Positions 7,654 through 15,928 of a stretch of DNA of 64,000 nt are shown here, piece after piece. A model generated the notes under the pieces. That model had not been told where the DNA came from, made no database searches, and saw only the letters and a list, made by a program, of their open reading frames with translations. Each line of letters opens with the position of its first letter. Positions within the stretch are counted from its first letter, which is position 1. The DNA comes from Allobosea vaviloviae (lineage in GTDB: Bacteria > Pseudomonadota > Alphaproteobacteria > Rhizobiales > Beijerinckiaceae). The stretch covers positions 1 through 64,000 of the forward strand of contig NZ_LGSZ01000059.1 of assembly GCF_001298265.1 (NCBI RefSeq). Reading direction: 5' to 3'. The translations under genes and the position numbers were made by a program.

Positions 7654-8354
7654 TCCGCTTCTATTTCCACCCAACGCCCAACCCGGCCAAGGTGGCTCTG
7701 CTCTTGGAGGAGACCGGTCTCCCTTACGAGACGATTCCCGTGGATACCAGCAAGGGGGAGCAGCACCTGCCCAGCTTCCGCGCCATCAACCCGAACGGCA
7801 AGGTGCCGGCGATCGTCGATACGGACGGGCCAGGGGGCCGGGAGGCGCGCGTCTTCGATTCCACCGCGATCCTGCTCTATCTCGCCGAGAAGACCGGACA
7901 GTTCCTCGGCGCTTCCGAAGACCGGCCGCAGCTGCTCTCCTGGCTTCTGTTCATAGCCTCGGGCCTCGGCCCCTTTTCGGGGCAAGCGGTGCATTTCCAG
8001 TTCGCGGCGCCGGACGGCCTCGACTATGCCCTGAACCGGTATCGCCGCGAGGCCGAGCGTCACTATCAGGTGCTGGACGATCATCTGGCGGGGCGCAGCT
8101 ACATCGTCGGTGAGACCTATACGATCGCTGACATCTCGGCCTGGGGCTGGCTCGATCGCGCTTCCCGGGTGCTCAAGGAAGCCAATGACCCGCTCGCGCC
8201 GTTCCCCAATCTCAAGCGCCTCTTTGAGACCGTTGATGCGCGGCCAGCGGTCGCGCGGGCTCGCGCCGTTGGGCAGGACCATGCCTTCAAGCAGGTCCGC
8301 GACGAAGAGGCGAAGCGTGCGCTCTTCCCCTCGAATTACCCACCTGTGTCCTGA
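7650..8354 (+). CDS. Glutathione S-transferase family protein
   Basis: A 234-residue GST. The thioredoxin-like domain has FYFHPTPNPAKVALLLEETG, then AINPNGKVPAIVD and the glutathione-binding FDSTAILLYLAEKTG. The C-terminal helical domain contains YIVGETYTIADISAWGWLDR, the conserved N-capping/hydrophobic staple region. It resembles the YfcG/Ure2-like (Nu) class, where a Thr or Asn near the N-terminus (here TPN) replaces the catalytic Tyr or Ser and disulfide reductase activity is common. It overlaps the upstream exporter by four bases. It is the first of three non-identical GST genes in a row. Confidence 0.9.
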   Translation: MIRFYFHPTPNPAKVALLLEETGLPYETIPVDTSKGEQHLPSFRAINPNGKVPAIVDTDGPGGREARVFDSTAILLYLAEKTGQFLGASEDRPQLLSWLLFIASGLGPFSGQAVHFQFAAPDGLDYALNRYRREAERHYQVLDDHLAGRSYIVGETYTIADISAWGWLDRASRVLKEANDPLAPFPNLKRLFETVDARPAVARARAVGQDHAFKQVRDEEAKRALFPSNYPPVS

Positions 8355-8374
8355 GCAAGCCTGGAGATCATCGC

Positions 8375-9247
8375 ATGAGCGACAATACGGACTACGTCCC
8401 ACCCAAGGTCTGGACCTGGGACAAGGCCAGCGGCGGGCGCTTCGCCAATATCAACCGGCCCATCGCCGGCCCGACCCATGAGAAAGACCTGCCCGTCGGC
8501 AAGCATCCCCTCCAGCTCTATTCGCTGGGAACCCCGAACGGGATCAAGGTCACGGTGATGCTGGAGGAATTGCTGGCTGCCGGCCACGAGGGCGCCGAGT
8601 ACGATGCCTGGCTGATCAAGATCAGCGACGGCGACCAGTTCGGCTCCGGCTTCGTCGAGGTCAATCCGAACTCGAAGATTCCCGCGCTCATGGACCGCAG
8701 TGGGCCTACCGCAATCCGCATCTTCGAATCCGGCGCTATCCTGGTGCATCTCGCCGAGAAATTTGGCGCTTTCCTGCCGCAGGAACAGCCGGCGCGGGCG
8801 GAGACCCTGTCCTGGCTGTTCTGGCAGATGGGCTCGGCGCCGTTTCTTGGCGGCGGCTTCGGCCACTTCTACGCCTATGCGCCGACCAAGCTCGAATACC
8901 CGATCAACCGTTACGCCATGGAGGTAAAGCGCCAGCTCGACGTGCTCGACCGGCGCCTCGCCGACAACGAGTTCATCGCGGGCGACGTCTACACCATCGC
9001 CGACATGGCGATCTGGCCCTGGTATGGCGGCCTCGTCATGGGCTGGCAGTACGGCGCCGCCGAGTTCCTTGCCGTCCAGGACTACAAGAACGTGGTTCGC
9101 TGGGCCGTGCAGCTTCTCGCGCGCCCGGCAGTCAAGCGCGGCCGCATGGTCAACCGCGTCGTCGGCGATCCTTCAGAGCAGCTCCACGAACGCCACGGTG
9201 CCGGCGACTTCGAGACCCGGACACAGGCCAAGCTTGTAGGAGCATAG
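8375..9247 (+). CDS. yghU: YghU-type glutathione transferase / disulfide-bond oxidoreductase
   Basis: At 290 residues, longer than a standard GST. The extension PPKVWTWDKASGGRFANINR before the thioredoxin-like domain is the signature of YghU (Nu-class), which binds two glutathiones and reduces small disulfides and peroxides. Further markers are LYSLGTPNGIKVTVMLEELL, VEVNPNSKIPALMDRSG, RIFESGAILVHLAEKFGAFL and the C-domain FIAGDVYTIADMAIWPWYGG. GGAG lies 8 bases ahead of ATG 8375. Second GST of the TetR block, 20 bases after the first. Confidence 0.93.
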   Translation: MSDNTDYVPPKVWTWDKASGGRFANINRPIAGPTHEKDLPVGKHPLQLYSLGTPNGIKVTVMLEELLAAGHEGAEYDAWLIKISDGDQFGSGFVEVNPNSKIPALMDRSGPTAIRIFESGAILVHLAEKFGAFLPQEQPARAETLSWLFWQMGSAPFLGGGFGHFYAYAPTKLEYPINRYAMEVKRQLDVLDRRLADNEFIAGDVYTIADMAIWPWYGGLVMGWQYGAAEFLAVQDYKNVVRWAVQLLARPAVKRGRMVNRVVGDPSEQLHERHGAGDFETRTQAKLVGA

Positions 9248-9342
9248 CCTTCAGCCGCGGCGAGATAGACACCGGCGGCAACGCAGCCGCCGGTGGTGCC
9301 GGCAAGCTCACAATCAATAGAGAATCACAAGAGGACCACCCG

Positions 9343-9963
9343 ATGCTGAAGATTCTGGGCCGCCTGAGCTCTGTGAATGTCCAGAAGGTGGTGTGGGCCG
9401 CCGGCGAAACGGGTCAGCCGTTCGAGCGGATCGATATTGGCGGCCCGTTCGGCGGCAACCGCGAGCCGGCCTATCTGGCGAAGAACCCCAACGGTCAGGT
9501 GCCGGTTCTGGAGGATGGCGACATCCATATCTGGGAATCGAACGCGATCGTTCGCTACATCGCGGCGCGCTACGGCTGCGATACGATCTGGGAAGAGGAC
9601 CCGGCGCGGCGCAGCGAGGGCGATCGCTGGATGGACTGGGCCCTAGGCGAACTGCAAAGGGTGATAGTGCCGGCATTTTGGGGCCTGATGCGCGAGCCGG
9701 CTACGGCTGATCCCGCTGCTATCGCCGCCTCGATTTCGACGACCGAGCGCTGCCTGGACATACTCGAGGCGCATCTCGCAAAAGGCCGGAACTATGTCGG
9801 CGGCGATCGTTTCGGCATGGCCGAGATCGTGCTCGGCCCTAGTGTGCATCGCTGGCTGAACATGCCGGTCGAGCGCGCGCAGCGACCCAGCCTCCAGCGA
9901 TGGTACGAAATCATCTCCGTGCGCGATGCGGCGAAAGCCGCTCTTCCATTTCCGATTGGTTAG
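9343..9963 (+). CDS. Glutathione S-transferase family protein
   Basis: A 206-residue GST of a third subtype. LKILGRLSSVNVQKVVWAAG carries a Ser where the glutathione thiol would be activated, followed by PFGGNREPAYLAKNPNGQVP, WESNAIVRYIAARYG and the C-terminal FGMAEIVLGPSVHRWLNMPV. The Arg-x-Ser-Ser-x-Asn start recalls bacterial theta/zeta-like enzymes. GAGG sits ahead of ATG 9343. It is separated from yghU by 95 bases. Three sequence-distinct GSTs in one block imply different electrophilic substrates, not a recent duplication. Confidence 0.9.
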   Translation: MLKILGRLSSVNVQKVVWAAGETGQPFERIDIGGPFGGNREPAYLAKNPNGQVPVLEDGDIHIWESNAIVRYIAARYGCDTIWEEDPARRSEGDRWMDWALGELQRVIVPAFWGLMREPATADPAAIAASISTTERCLDILEAHLAKGRNYVGGDRFGMAEIVLGPSVHRWLNMPVERAQRPSLQRWYEIISVRDAAKAALPFPIG

Positions 9964-10057
9964 ACAACAGGCCACGAATTTGGTGGGCGCCAGCTGCCGC
10001 CGATGGCTTCGGGCGCCCGCATCGATGTTCTCGCGACGGCCAACCTTGCTCGTATCG

Positions 10058-10083
10058 CAATGTCTGCTTGTTGGCAGACATTG
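10058..10083. other. Perfect 10-bp dyad between convergent genes
   Basis: CAATGTCTGC (10058-10067) and GCAGACATTG (10074-10083) form a perfect 10-bp stem with a 6-base loop in the spacer between the GST and the convergent autotransporter. There is no T-run on either side, so it could be a weak transcription-end hairpin, an mRNA-stabilising stem or a protein-binding palindrome. Confidence 0.5.
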
Positions 10084-10117
10084 AAAGTCTGGTGGTGGCG
10101 CAGTGCTGTTTCAGCGC

Positions 10118-13100
10118 TCAGAAGTTGACTCTCAATTGGGCTGTGCCGCCGAAACGACGTGTATTTGCAGCGAACTCAGAATCGACTCGCATGCCCATGC
10201 TCACGCTGGTGCTGAGCTTGATGTCAGCCCCTGCCGAGAAGAGGGCTGTATTGCGGCCCGGCCTCGCACCCGTGGCGCTGAAGCTGGCGCCGGCAAGCCC
10301 GTTGATTGAGGCGGTGAGCTCCGCGTCGCGATGATGATAGGCTGCCCAGGCGGCGCGGACGAAGCCTGTCACGGGCGTGGCGCCGGCCATCATACTGCCA
10401 TCGAGCTGCACGCCGAGCTCGCTCCTGCTGGTGGTGTCGGAGCGCCGCGCCAGCGTCAGCATGCCGGCACCCGCGCCCGTCCCATCGCGCTCGATGGCAG
10501 CAGGGCTGCTCGCCCGGACCAGCTGGAAGGCGGCCAGCGGCGAGAGCGTGACGCCGCTCCGGCTCATCACCGGCAGGCTCGCCTCGATCCGGCCGCTCCT
10601 GGCCTGCGTTGCGTAGGAGGCGGTAACACCGGTGCGGCCGAGCGTGGGGATCGCGCGATGGGTCTCGGTGTCGAGCCTGCCATAGCCGAGCGCGGCGGCG
10701 AGATTGACCGCGCCGAGCGTGGTGCGTCCATAAAGCCCGGCCTGGAGGACATCGGCCTTCGCCTTGCCAAGCCCGCCCGACAGCGAGGCCTGCGACTGAC
10801 CGCCGGCGACAGCAAGACCCGCGACCGTGTTGGAGCCGAGCCTGACATCGGCTCCGACTGCAATGTGAGCGTCGGAAAGGTTGCGGCTCGCCGAGCCCGC
10901 GACCGCGTCGCCGTCGGTGCGCCCGGTCGAACCGAATGTCGCGCCCCAGAGCGAGAAGCGCGCCGGGTCGAAGCGCGCCCGCCCCGGCCCGTCCTGCCGC
11001 GATGGCAGGTCCGCTGGGAGGCCGGCCGCACCGCCGGGGCCGCCTGCGGCGCCCGCGAGCCTGCCGGCGCCCGATCCGTCGAGCATGGTGTGGAGGAACT
11101 GCCCCGCGGCGCTGTTGGCCATGGCGGGGGGGGGGGTGTGGGCCGCGCCCGGGGGCTGGGTCACGGCGGGGGGGGGGGGGGCCGCCGGCAGGTTGTAGAT
11201 CGCAAACAGCGCCGGCGGGTTGGCGCCCCCCGCCACGGCCCGGTCGATGCCGCGCGCCACCGCATAGGCATTGCTCGATTGGCCGGAGCCAGCGATCGGC
11301 GCCAGCGGCCTCGGCGTCAGGGTCAACTGCACGTCGGTCGCAGTATAGGCGATGCCGGTGGTGACGCCGTCGCCGAAGGAGCCGGTCGTATCGACGGAGC
11401 CGAAGGAACCGTTGCGCCCGCCCTGGGCCGACAGCAGCGTGTAGGGTGTACTGAACAGATAAGCGCCGCCGAGCGGGACGATCCGCAGCGTGCCGGCGAG
11501 CGCGGCCGTCCCGGTCACGTTGATCCGGTCGGAGACCGCACCCTGCACCTCGGCGACATAGACCGAGCCCGCGCCGAGCGTCAGATTGCCGTTGACGGTG
11601 AGCGTGCCCGGTGAGTTGCCGGGCGAGAGCGTGCCGTTGACCGTCAGCGAGGGCAACTGCCCGGAGCCGCCGATGGTCGCGCCCGCCGCGACCGTCAGCC
11701 CCGACGAGGCCGTGATGGCGCCGTTGACCACCAACGTCCCGCCGTTGACTGTGGTCGCGCCGGTGTAGCTGTTGGTCCCGGTCAGCGTCGTCGCGCCGGC
11801 TTGCGTCGTCACGGAAGCCGAGCCGCCAAGGCCGTCGATCGTCCCGCCCGAGGAGGTCACCGCACCGGTCAGCGCGCCATTCGTCAGCGTGCCGCCGGCG
11901 AGCGCGACCGAGGCGATCGCCTGGCTGAAGCCGCCGAGATCGAGCGTGCCGCCGGTACTGACGGTCGTGGCGCTGGCATTGCTGAAGCGGTTGGCTGCGC
12001 CGCCGCGCAGCGTGCCGGCCGAGACGGTGGTCGTGCCGCCATAGCTGTTGGCGCCCAGCAGCGTGGTGACGCCGGCCCCGGACTGCGCCAGCGAACCGGC
12101 TCCCGAGATCACGCCCGAGAAACTCATCGCATCCGAGCGGCCGATCTCGAGCGCGCCGTTGTTGACGATGCCTTTGTTCACGCTGGCGTCGCCGCCGTCC
12201 CCGAAGGCCAGCGTCGCTCCGGCGTTGACCGTGGTCGAAGCCAGGGCATTGATGAGCCGGCCGAGACCGCCCGTATCGCGCGTCGTGCCGCCGGCGAAGA
12301 CGAGCGTGCGTGCCGGATTGACCACCGAGACCGTCGTCGCCTGGAACTCCACGGTTCCGGAGACGCCGGCCTGGCCGAATTCGAGCCGGCCCGATTGATC
12401 GGTGTTGAAGTTGGTGAGTTGCAGCCGCGCGGTCTGGCCGGCGCCAGCACCGATCACCACGGGGCCGCTGCCCTGGACGGTGATCGAGCGGCCAGACAGC
12501 GTTCCCGAGGTGATCAGGCGGCGCGTAAAGCCACCGAAATTCCCGAAGCTGATGTCGCCCGAGCCGAGCGACTCCGCGCCGGCGACGAGCGTCCCGAAAC
12601 GGATAGTGGTGCCGCCGGTGTAGAGATTGCGGCCCGTCAGGGTCAGCGTTCCCGTTCCGAGATAGGACAGGCTGAGCGCATCGGCACCGACCGTGCCGAT
12701 CCGGCCGCTGAACGTTCCGCCCCCGAAAACATCGAGCCGGGCGCTCGATGTGCTACGAATGTCACCTGCGCCCTGCAGGGCCCTGACTTGGGTGAAGCCG
12801 TTGAGCTCAAGCGCTGCGCCGGTGGCGATCGTGAGGTCGCTATTGGCATTCACCGCCGAATTTGGGCCGCTCGCTCTCACGATGCCGCCAAGGATTTCGG
12901 TGGGGCCGGCTGAACTGTTCAGAGCACTCCCGGCTGCCCGGAAATCGATCGTGCCCGTGCTTCCGGCCGCGCCCAGCCGCAGGCTAGAGCCGGCGGCGTT
13001 GCGGTAGGTGCCGGGCGCGAAGGTCAGCGTCGTGCCATCGCCCGCCACGATGGTCGAGGTCGTGCCCGCCGCCGCGCCGAGGTCGTTGGAGAGGGTCAGG

Positions 13101-13516
13101 CTGGCGCTGTTCGACAGCGTGCCGCCATTGAGCGTGATCGCACCCGTGCCGAGCACGCCGGCCTGCGTCGCGACAAGCGTCCCGGCCGAGATCGTCGTGC
13201 CGCCGGTATAGCTGTTGGCGCCGTTGGAGATGGTCAGCGTGCCGGCGCCGATTTTCTCCAGGCCGCTGCCGGCGACCGACTCGGTGATCGCGCCCGATTG
13301 CGTCGCCGCGCCGGTCGGCACGGAGAAGGTGCGCCGCGTCGCCGCGTCATTGAGGTCGATGCCGGCGGCATTGTCGTCGCCATTGGCATAGACCTGCTGA
13401 GCCATCGCCTCGCCGCCGGTCACGGCCAGCGCGATCAGCGAAACACTGCCGAAAAGCGCGGCGCGGGCCTTGGCCGTCTGGCGCATGCCGCGCCCCGAAA
13501 CCTGTCTCATAGCCAT
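10118..13516 (-). CDS. Type V autotransporter with PF12951-like passenger repeats
   Basis: About 1,132 residues from ATG 13514-13516 (alternatives 13510, 13486). A signal peptide (ARAALFGSVSLIALAVTGGE, cleavage near AMAQ) precedes a long beta-helix passenger built of autotransporter-associated repeats (GAGTLTISNGANSYTGGTTI; GAGVTTLLGANSYGGTTTV; GTNSYTGATTVNGGTLVV). A proline-rich linker (NLPAAPPPPAVTQPP) leads to a ~280-residue beta-barrel (RFSLWGATFGSTGRTDGDAV) ending in the outer-membrane terminal Phe (LRVNF). The passenger would be displayed on the cell surface, likely for adhesion or aggregation. The linker is encoded by runs of 14 and 11 C on the coding strand, possible slippage sites; the frame is intact here. 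It diverges from a LytS/LytTR pair. Confidence 0.93.
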   Translation of the reverse strand: MAMRQVSGRGMRQTAKARAALFGSVSLIALAVTGGEAMAQQVYANGDDNAAGIDLNDAATRRTFSVPTGAATQSGAITESVAGSGLEKIGAGTLTISNGANSYTGGTTISAGTLVATQAGVLGTGAITLNGGTLSNSASLTLSNDLGAAAGTTSTIVAGDGTTLTFAPGTYRNAAGSSLRLGAAGSTGTIDFRAAGSALNSSAGPTEILGGIVRASGPNSAVNANSDLTIATGAALELNGFTQVRALQGAGDIRSTSSARLDVFGGGTFSGRIGTVGADALSLSYLGTGTLTLTGRNLYTGGTTIRFGTLVAGAESLGSGDISFGNFGGFTRRLITSGTLSGRSITVQGSGPVVIGAGAGQTARLQLTNFNTDQSGRLEFGQAGVSGTVEFQATTVSVVNPARTLVFAGGTTRDTGGLGRLINALASTTVNAGATLAFGDGGDASVNKGIVNNGALEIGRSDAMSFSGVISGAGSLAQSGAGVTTLLGANSYGGTTTVSAGTLRGGAANRFSNASATTVSTGGTLDLGGFSQAIASVALAGGTLTNGALTGAVTSSGGTIDGLGGSASVTTQAGATTLTGTNSYTGATTVNGGTLVVNGAITASSGLTVAAGATIGGSGQLPSLTVNGTLSPGNSPGTLTVNGNLTLGAGSVYVAEVQGAVSDRINVTGTAALAGTLRIVPLGGAYLFSTPYTLLSAQGGRNGSFGSVDTTGSFGDGVTTGIAYTATDVQLTLTPRPLAPIAGSGQSSNAYAVARGIDRAVAGGANPPALFAIYNLPAAPPPPAVTQPPGAAHTPPPAMANSAAGQFLHTMLDGSGAGRLAGAAGGPGGAAGLPADLPSRQDGPGRARFDPARFSLWGATFGSTGRTDGDAVAGSASRNLSDAHIAVGADVRLGSNTVAGLAVAGGQSQASLSGGLGKAKADVLQAGLYGRTTLGAVNLAAALGYGRLDTETHRAIPTLGRTGVTASYATQARSGRIEASLPVMSRSGVTLSPLAAFQLVRASSPAAIERDGTGAGAGMLTLARRSDTTSRSELGVQLDGSMMAGATPVTGFVRAAWAAYHHRDAELTASINGLAGASFSATGARPGRNTALFSAGADIKLSTSVSMGMRVDSEFAANTRRFGGTAQLRVNF
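11126..11136. repeat. Homopolymer tract, 11 G (C on coding strand)
   Basis: Eleven consecutive G on the plus strand encode Pro-Pro-Pro in the autotransporter linker, just before the beta-barrel. Homopolymers of this length are slippage-prone. A change of one base would put the barrel out of frame while leaving the exported passenger translated. Confidence 0.85.
11168..11181. repeat. Homopolymer tract, 14 G (C on coding strand)
   Basis: Fourteen consecutive G on the plus strand encode Pro-Pro-Pro-Pro of the same linker, 31 bases from the 11-G tract. No other run of this length was noticed in the window. Length is the property to verify, since homopolymers are also error-prone in sequencing. 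Confidence 0.85.
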
Positions 13517-13631
13517 TTCGAGGCGGTCCCCACCGTCAACCCTGCGGGCGAGCGCCCGCGCCGGCCGCGCATCTCCTGGACGCACGGCCCGCCTTTCTTC
13601 AGGGCAGCGGCTCGGCTAACGCCACGTCATT

Positions 13632-13669
13632 TCGACGAACCGGGCAGAATACTCGACGAACCGGGCAGA
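13632..13669. promoter_or_regulatory. Paired 17-bp direct repeat, candidate LytTR operator
   Basis: TCGACGAACCGGGCAGA occurs exactly twice, at 13632-13648 and 13653-13669, offset by 21 bases, i.e. two helical turns. It lies in the 246-base spacer between the autotransporter and the divergent sensor kinase. LytTR-domain regulators characteristically bind two direct repeats about 21 bp apart, and a LytTR regulator is encoded at 14812. It is therefore the natural candidate ligand. The repeat is observed; binding is inferred. Confidence 0.6.
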
Positions 13670-13762
13670 GCTCCGCAGACAGGCTCACTGAGACCGCGCT
13701 AGAGAGACTGCAATGAACCCCACACGCAGCAGGCGGGGTCGCGAAGGAACGGGGGAATCGCA

Positions 13763-14824
13763 GTGACGGCGACGGGCAGATGGCGCTACCCCGGCGACTG
13801 GTCGGCCGACCTCGTCGCGCTCGTCATCCTGACGATCTACGGCACCTTCATCCGCACGCCGCTCTATGGTGGCGTCGGCCGCGCCATGATCGTCTCCATT
13901 CTGCTGGAGCCGTTCGCCTGCCTGATCGCAATCGGCCTCAGGCTGGTCTTTCGCCGGCTGGGCTTCGACACGAGGCTGACGCCCGGCACGGTCGGGCTCG
14001 TCGCGCTGCTCAGCATGGCCGGCGCGTTGTGCCAGTCGGCGATCGCCAAGCTCGTGCTCGTGGCCGGCGGCTGGGCGGTGGCGAGCTGGAGCCCGGGCCA
14101 GAGCTGGGCGCTGCCCTTCTCCTATTACACCTTCATCCTGCTGAGCTGGAGCCTCGCCCATCTCTGGGCCGCCGCCCAGCTCGAGGCGGCGACAGCCCGC
14201 CAGCGTGCCATGGCGGCCGAGACCGAGGCGCTGCGCAACGAGCTGCAGCATCTGCGCCACCAGCTCGATCCGCATTTCCTGTTCAACGCCCTCAACGGCA
14301 TCGCCGCCGAAATCCCGGTCCACCCCGACCGGGCCTGCGGGATGGTGCGCGAGCTGGCGGATTTCCTGCGCTATTCACTAGATCACCGCGATCTCAGGCC
14401 GGTGACGCTCGCGGCCGAGGTCGAGGCGATCCGCGCCTATCTCGAACTGCAGAAGGCGCGTTTTGGCGATGATCTGGACTTCCGCATCGAGGCGGCGCCA
14501 CCTGCGCTGGCGCGATCGACGCCCGGCTTCCTGCTGCAACCGCTCGTCGAGAATGCGATCAAGCACGGGCTGAGATCGGGCAGGAGACCGCTGCTGATCG
14601 AGATCGGCGTCGCCATCGACGGCGAGCACATCAGCATGCGTGTCACGAGCCCGGGCACCTTGCGACCGGACTGGCGCGTCGCGGGGACGCCCGGCGTCGG
14701 TTTGGCCGTGCTGCTTCGGCGGATCGAACTGCATTATCCGGACCGGCATCAATTCACGCTGGTGCAGGCGGGCGACCATGTCGTCGCCGAACTCCGGCTA
14801 TCGGGGCCGCCATGCCTAACGTGA
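13763..14824 (+). CDS. LytS/YehU-type sensor histidine kinase
   Basis: A 353-residue membrane kinase. Four hydrophobic helices (about residues 15-130; LVALVILTIYGTFIRTPLYG, LVLVAGGWAVASW) precede a coiled linker. The His_kinase (PF06580) module follows with LRHQLDPHFLFNALNGIAAE, where the phosphoacceptor His is the one in DPHFLFN, and an N-box LVENAIKHGL. The G-box is GVGLAVLLRRIEL. GTG 13763-13765 follows a GGGGGAA stretch. The 3' end overlaps the response regulator by 13 bases, showing translational coupling. This family pairs with LytTR regulators. It diverges from the autotransporter, which it probably controls. The signal is unknown; there is no recognisable extracytoplasmic domain. Confidence 0.93.
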   Translation: MTATGRWRYPGDWSADLVALVILTIYGTFIRTPLYGGVGRAMIVSILLEPFACLIAIGLRLVFRRLGFDTRLTPGTVGLVALLSMAGALCQSAIAKLVLVAGGWAVASWSPGQSWALPFSYYTFILLSWSLAHLWAAAQLEAATARQRAMAAETEALRNELQHLRHQLDPHFLFNALNGIAAEIPVHPDRACGMVRELADFLRYSLDHRDLRPVTLAAEVEAIRAYLELQKARFGDDLDFRIEAAPPALARSTPGFLLQPLVENAIKHGLRSGRRPLLIEIGVAIDGEHISMRVTSPGTLRPDWRVAGTPGVGLAVLLRRIELHYPDRHQFTLVQAGDHVVAELRLSGPPCLT

Positions 14825-15543
14825 TCCTGGTCGATGACGAACCCCTGGCGCGCCAGGGCCTGCGTACGCTTCTGGCCGCCCATCCCGATGTCAGGATCGT
14901 CGGCGAGGCCGGATCGGCGTCGCAGGCACGCGCCCTGATCGACGCCGCGCGGCCCGACGTCATCTTCCTCGACATCGAGATGGCGGATGCCACCGGCCTC
15001 GACCTCGTCCGGACCCTGGAGCGACCGCCCGCGATCATCTTCGTGACGGCCCATGCCGACTACGCTGTCGAGGCGTTTGCGGTGCAGGCCACGGATTACC
15101 TCCTCAAGCCCGTGAGGCCGGAGCGCCTCTCGGCGGCGCTGGCGCGCCTTCCGCCGGTACTCGGCTCGCCCAACGGGCCGGGCGCGGCCGAAAATGCGGT
15201 GTTGCGCGTCAGATCCCGACAGCGCGCCCTGTTGCTGCGGCCTGCGGCGCTCGTGGCGCTCGTAGCCGAGCGAGATTACACGCGCATCGTCCCGGCCCAT
15301 GCGACGCCGATGCTGGTCAAGCAGTCACTCGGCGAACTCGACAAGTCGCTGCCGCATCCGCCCTTCCTCAAGCTGGGCCGGTCGCTCATCGTGAACGGCC
15401 AACGGCTGACCGAAGTCCAGCACATCGACAGAGGCGAGACACGGTTGTTCTTCGACGGGCACGACGGCCCGATCGTCCTCGGTCGTGCGGCAACAGCCAT
15501 TTTCAGGAAGTCGCAGCTTAAAGGATCAAGAAAGCGGGGCTGA
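14812..15543 (+). CDS. LytTR-family response regulator
   Basis: A 243-residue regulator. The receiver domain (residues 1-115) has the acidic pair in LVDDEPLARQG, phosphoacceptor Asp in DVIFLDIEMADATGLDL, the Thr of IFVTAHADYAVEAF and the Lys of DYLLKPVRPERL. The C-terminal LytTR DNA-binding domain (about 140-240) has LVALVAERDYTRIV, FLKLGRSLIVNGQRL and a basic tail. LytTR proteins bind paired direct repeats about two helical turns apart; such a pair lies at 13632-13669. Start ATG 14812 is inside the kinase gene. Confidence 0.94.
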   Translation: MPNVILVDDEPLARQGLRTLLAAHPDVRIVGEAGSASQARALIDAARPDVIFLDIEMADATGLDLVRTLERPPAIIFVTAHADYAVEAFAVQATDYLLKPVRPERLSAALARLPPVLGSPNGPGAAENAVLRVRSRQRALLLRPAALVALVAERDYTRIVPAHATPMLVKQSLGELDKSLPHPPFLKLGRSLIVNGQRLTEVQHIDRGETRLFFDGHDGPIVLGRAATAIFRKSQLKGSRKRG

Positions 15544-15928
15544 GCCAGCAGGCATGGGCAGCCTCTTAGGCATTTTGCGGTCCTGACCGCGTCGCACCAG
15601 AAGCATTTCCACCGGTCACTGTGGCAGAGGCCTCGACCGGCCATCCATCGCAGGGAGACGCGCTTCAGCCGCTTTGGCGCCTATCCGACGTCCAACTAGA
15701 TTGACGCCACACGAAGAAGGTCTGGTTTTCGGCAGCGCTCCAATGTCTGAAAGTGGCGCGATCCGGCGCTCTGTCGGACGACAGGTGAATTTCGGCTCCC
15801 GACCGTCCAGCGATCTTCCGAACGTCTATAAACGGGCAGGGCCGCTCCGCCTTTCCCCAATTTTGACGACGGGCCGACCGTGCCAATGACTATATATGCG
15901 GCCTGCATCTAATGGGTAAATCTGGGCT
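15544..15928. other. Intergenic stretch, no gene recognised
   Basis: These 385 bases lie between the response regulator and the convergent recombinase gene. Short open frames occur on both strands but none has a recognisable product, codon pattern or ribosome site. An A/T-rich patch at 15889-15900 (ACTATATATG) is notable in this GC-rich background. It may be part of the element carried by the recombinase. I found no copy of the tRNA-Gln 3' end here. Confidence 0.5.

Noticed and set aside
11586-13211. Repeated segments that might be taken for a CRISPR array or tandem DNA repeat
   Set aside because: The spacing is irregular and the repeats are degenerate at DNA level; they code for the autotransporter beta-helix motif.
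15544-15928. An attachment-site copy of the tRNA-Gln 3' end
   Set aside because: I looked for the T-arm and acceptor sequence near the recombinase and elsewhere to its left and found no convincing second copy.
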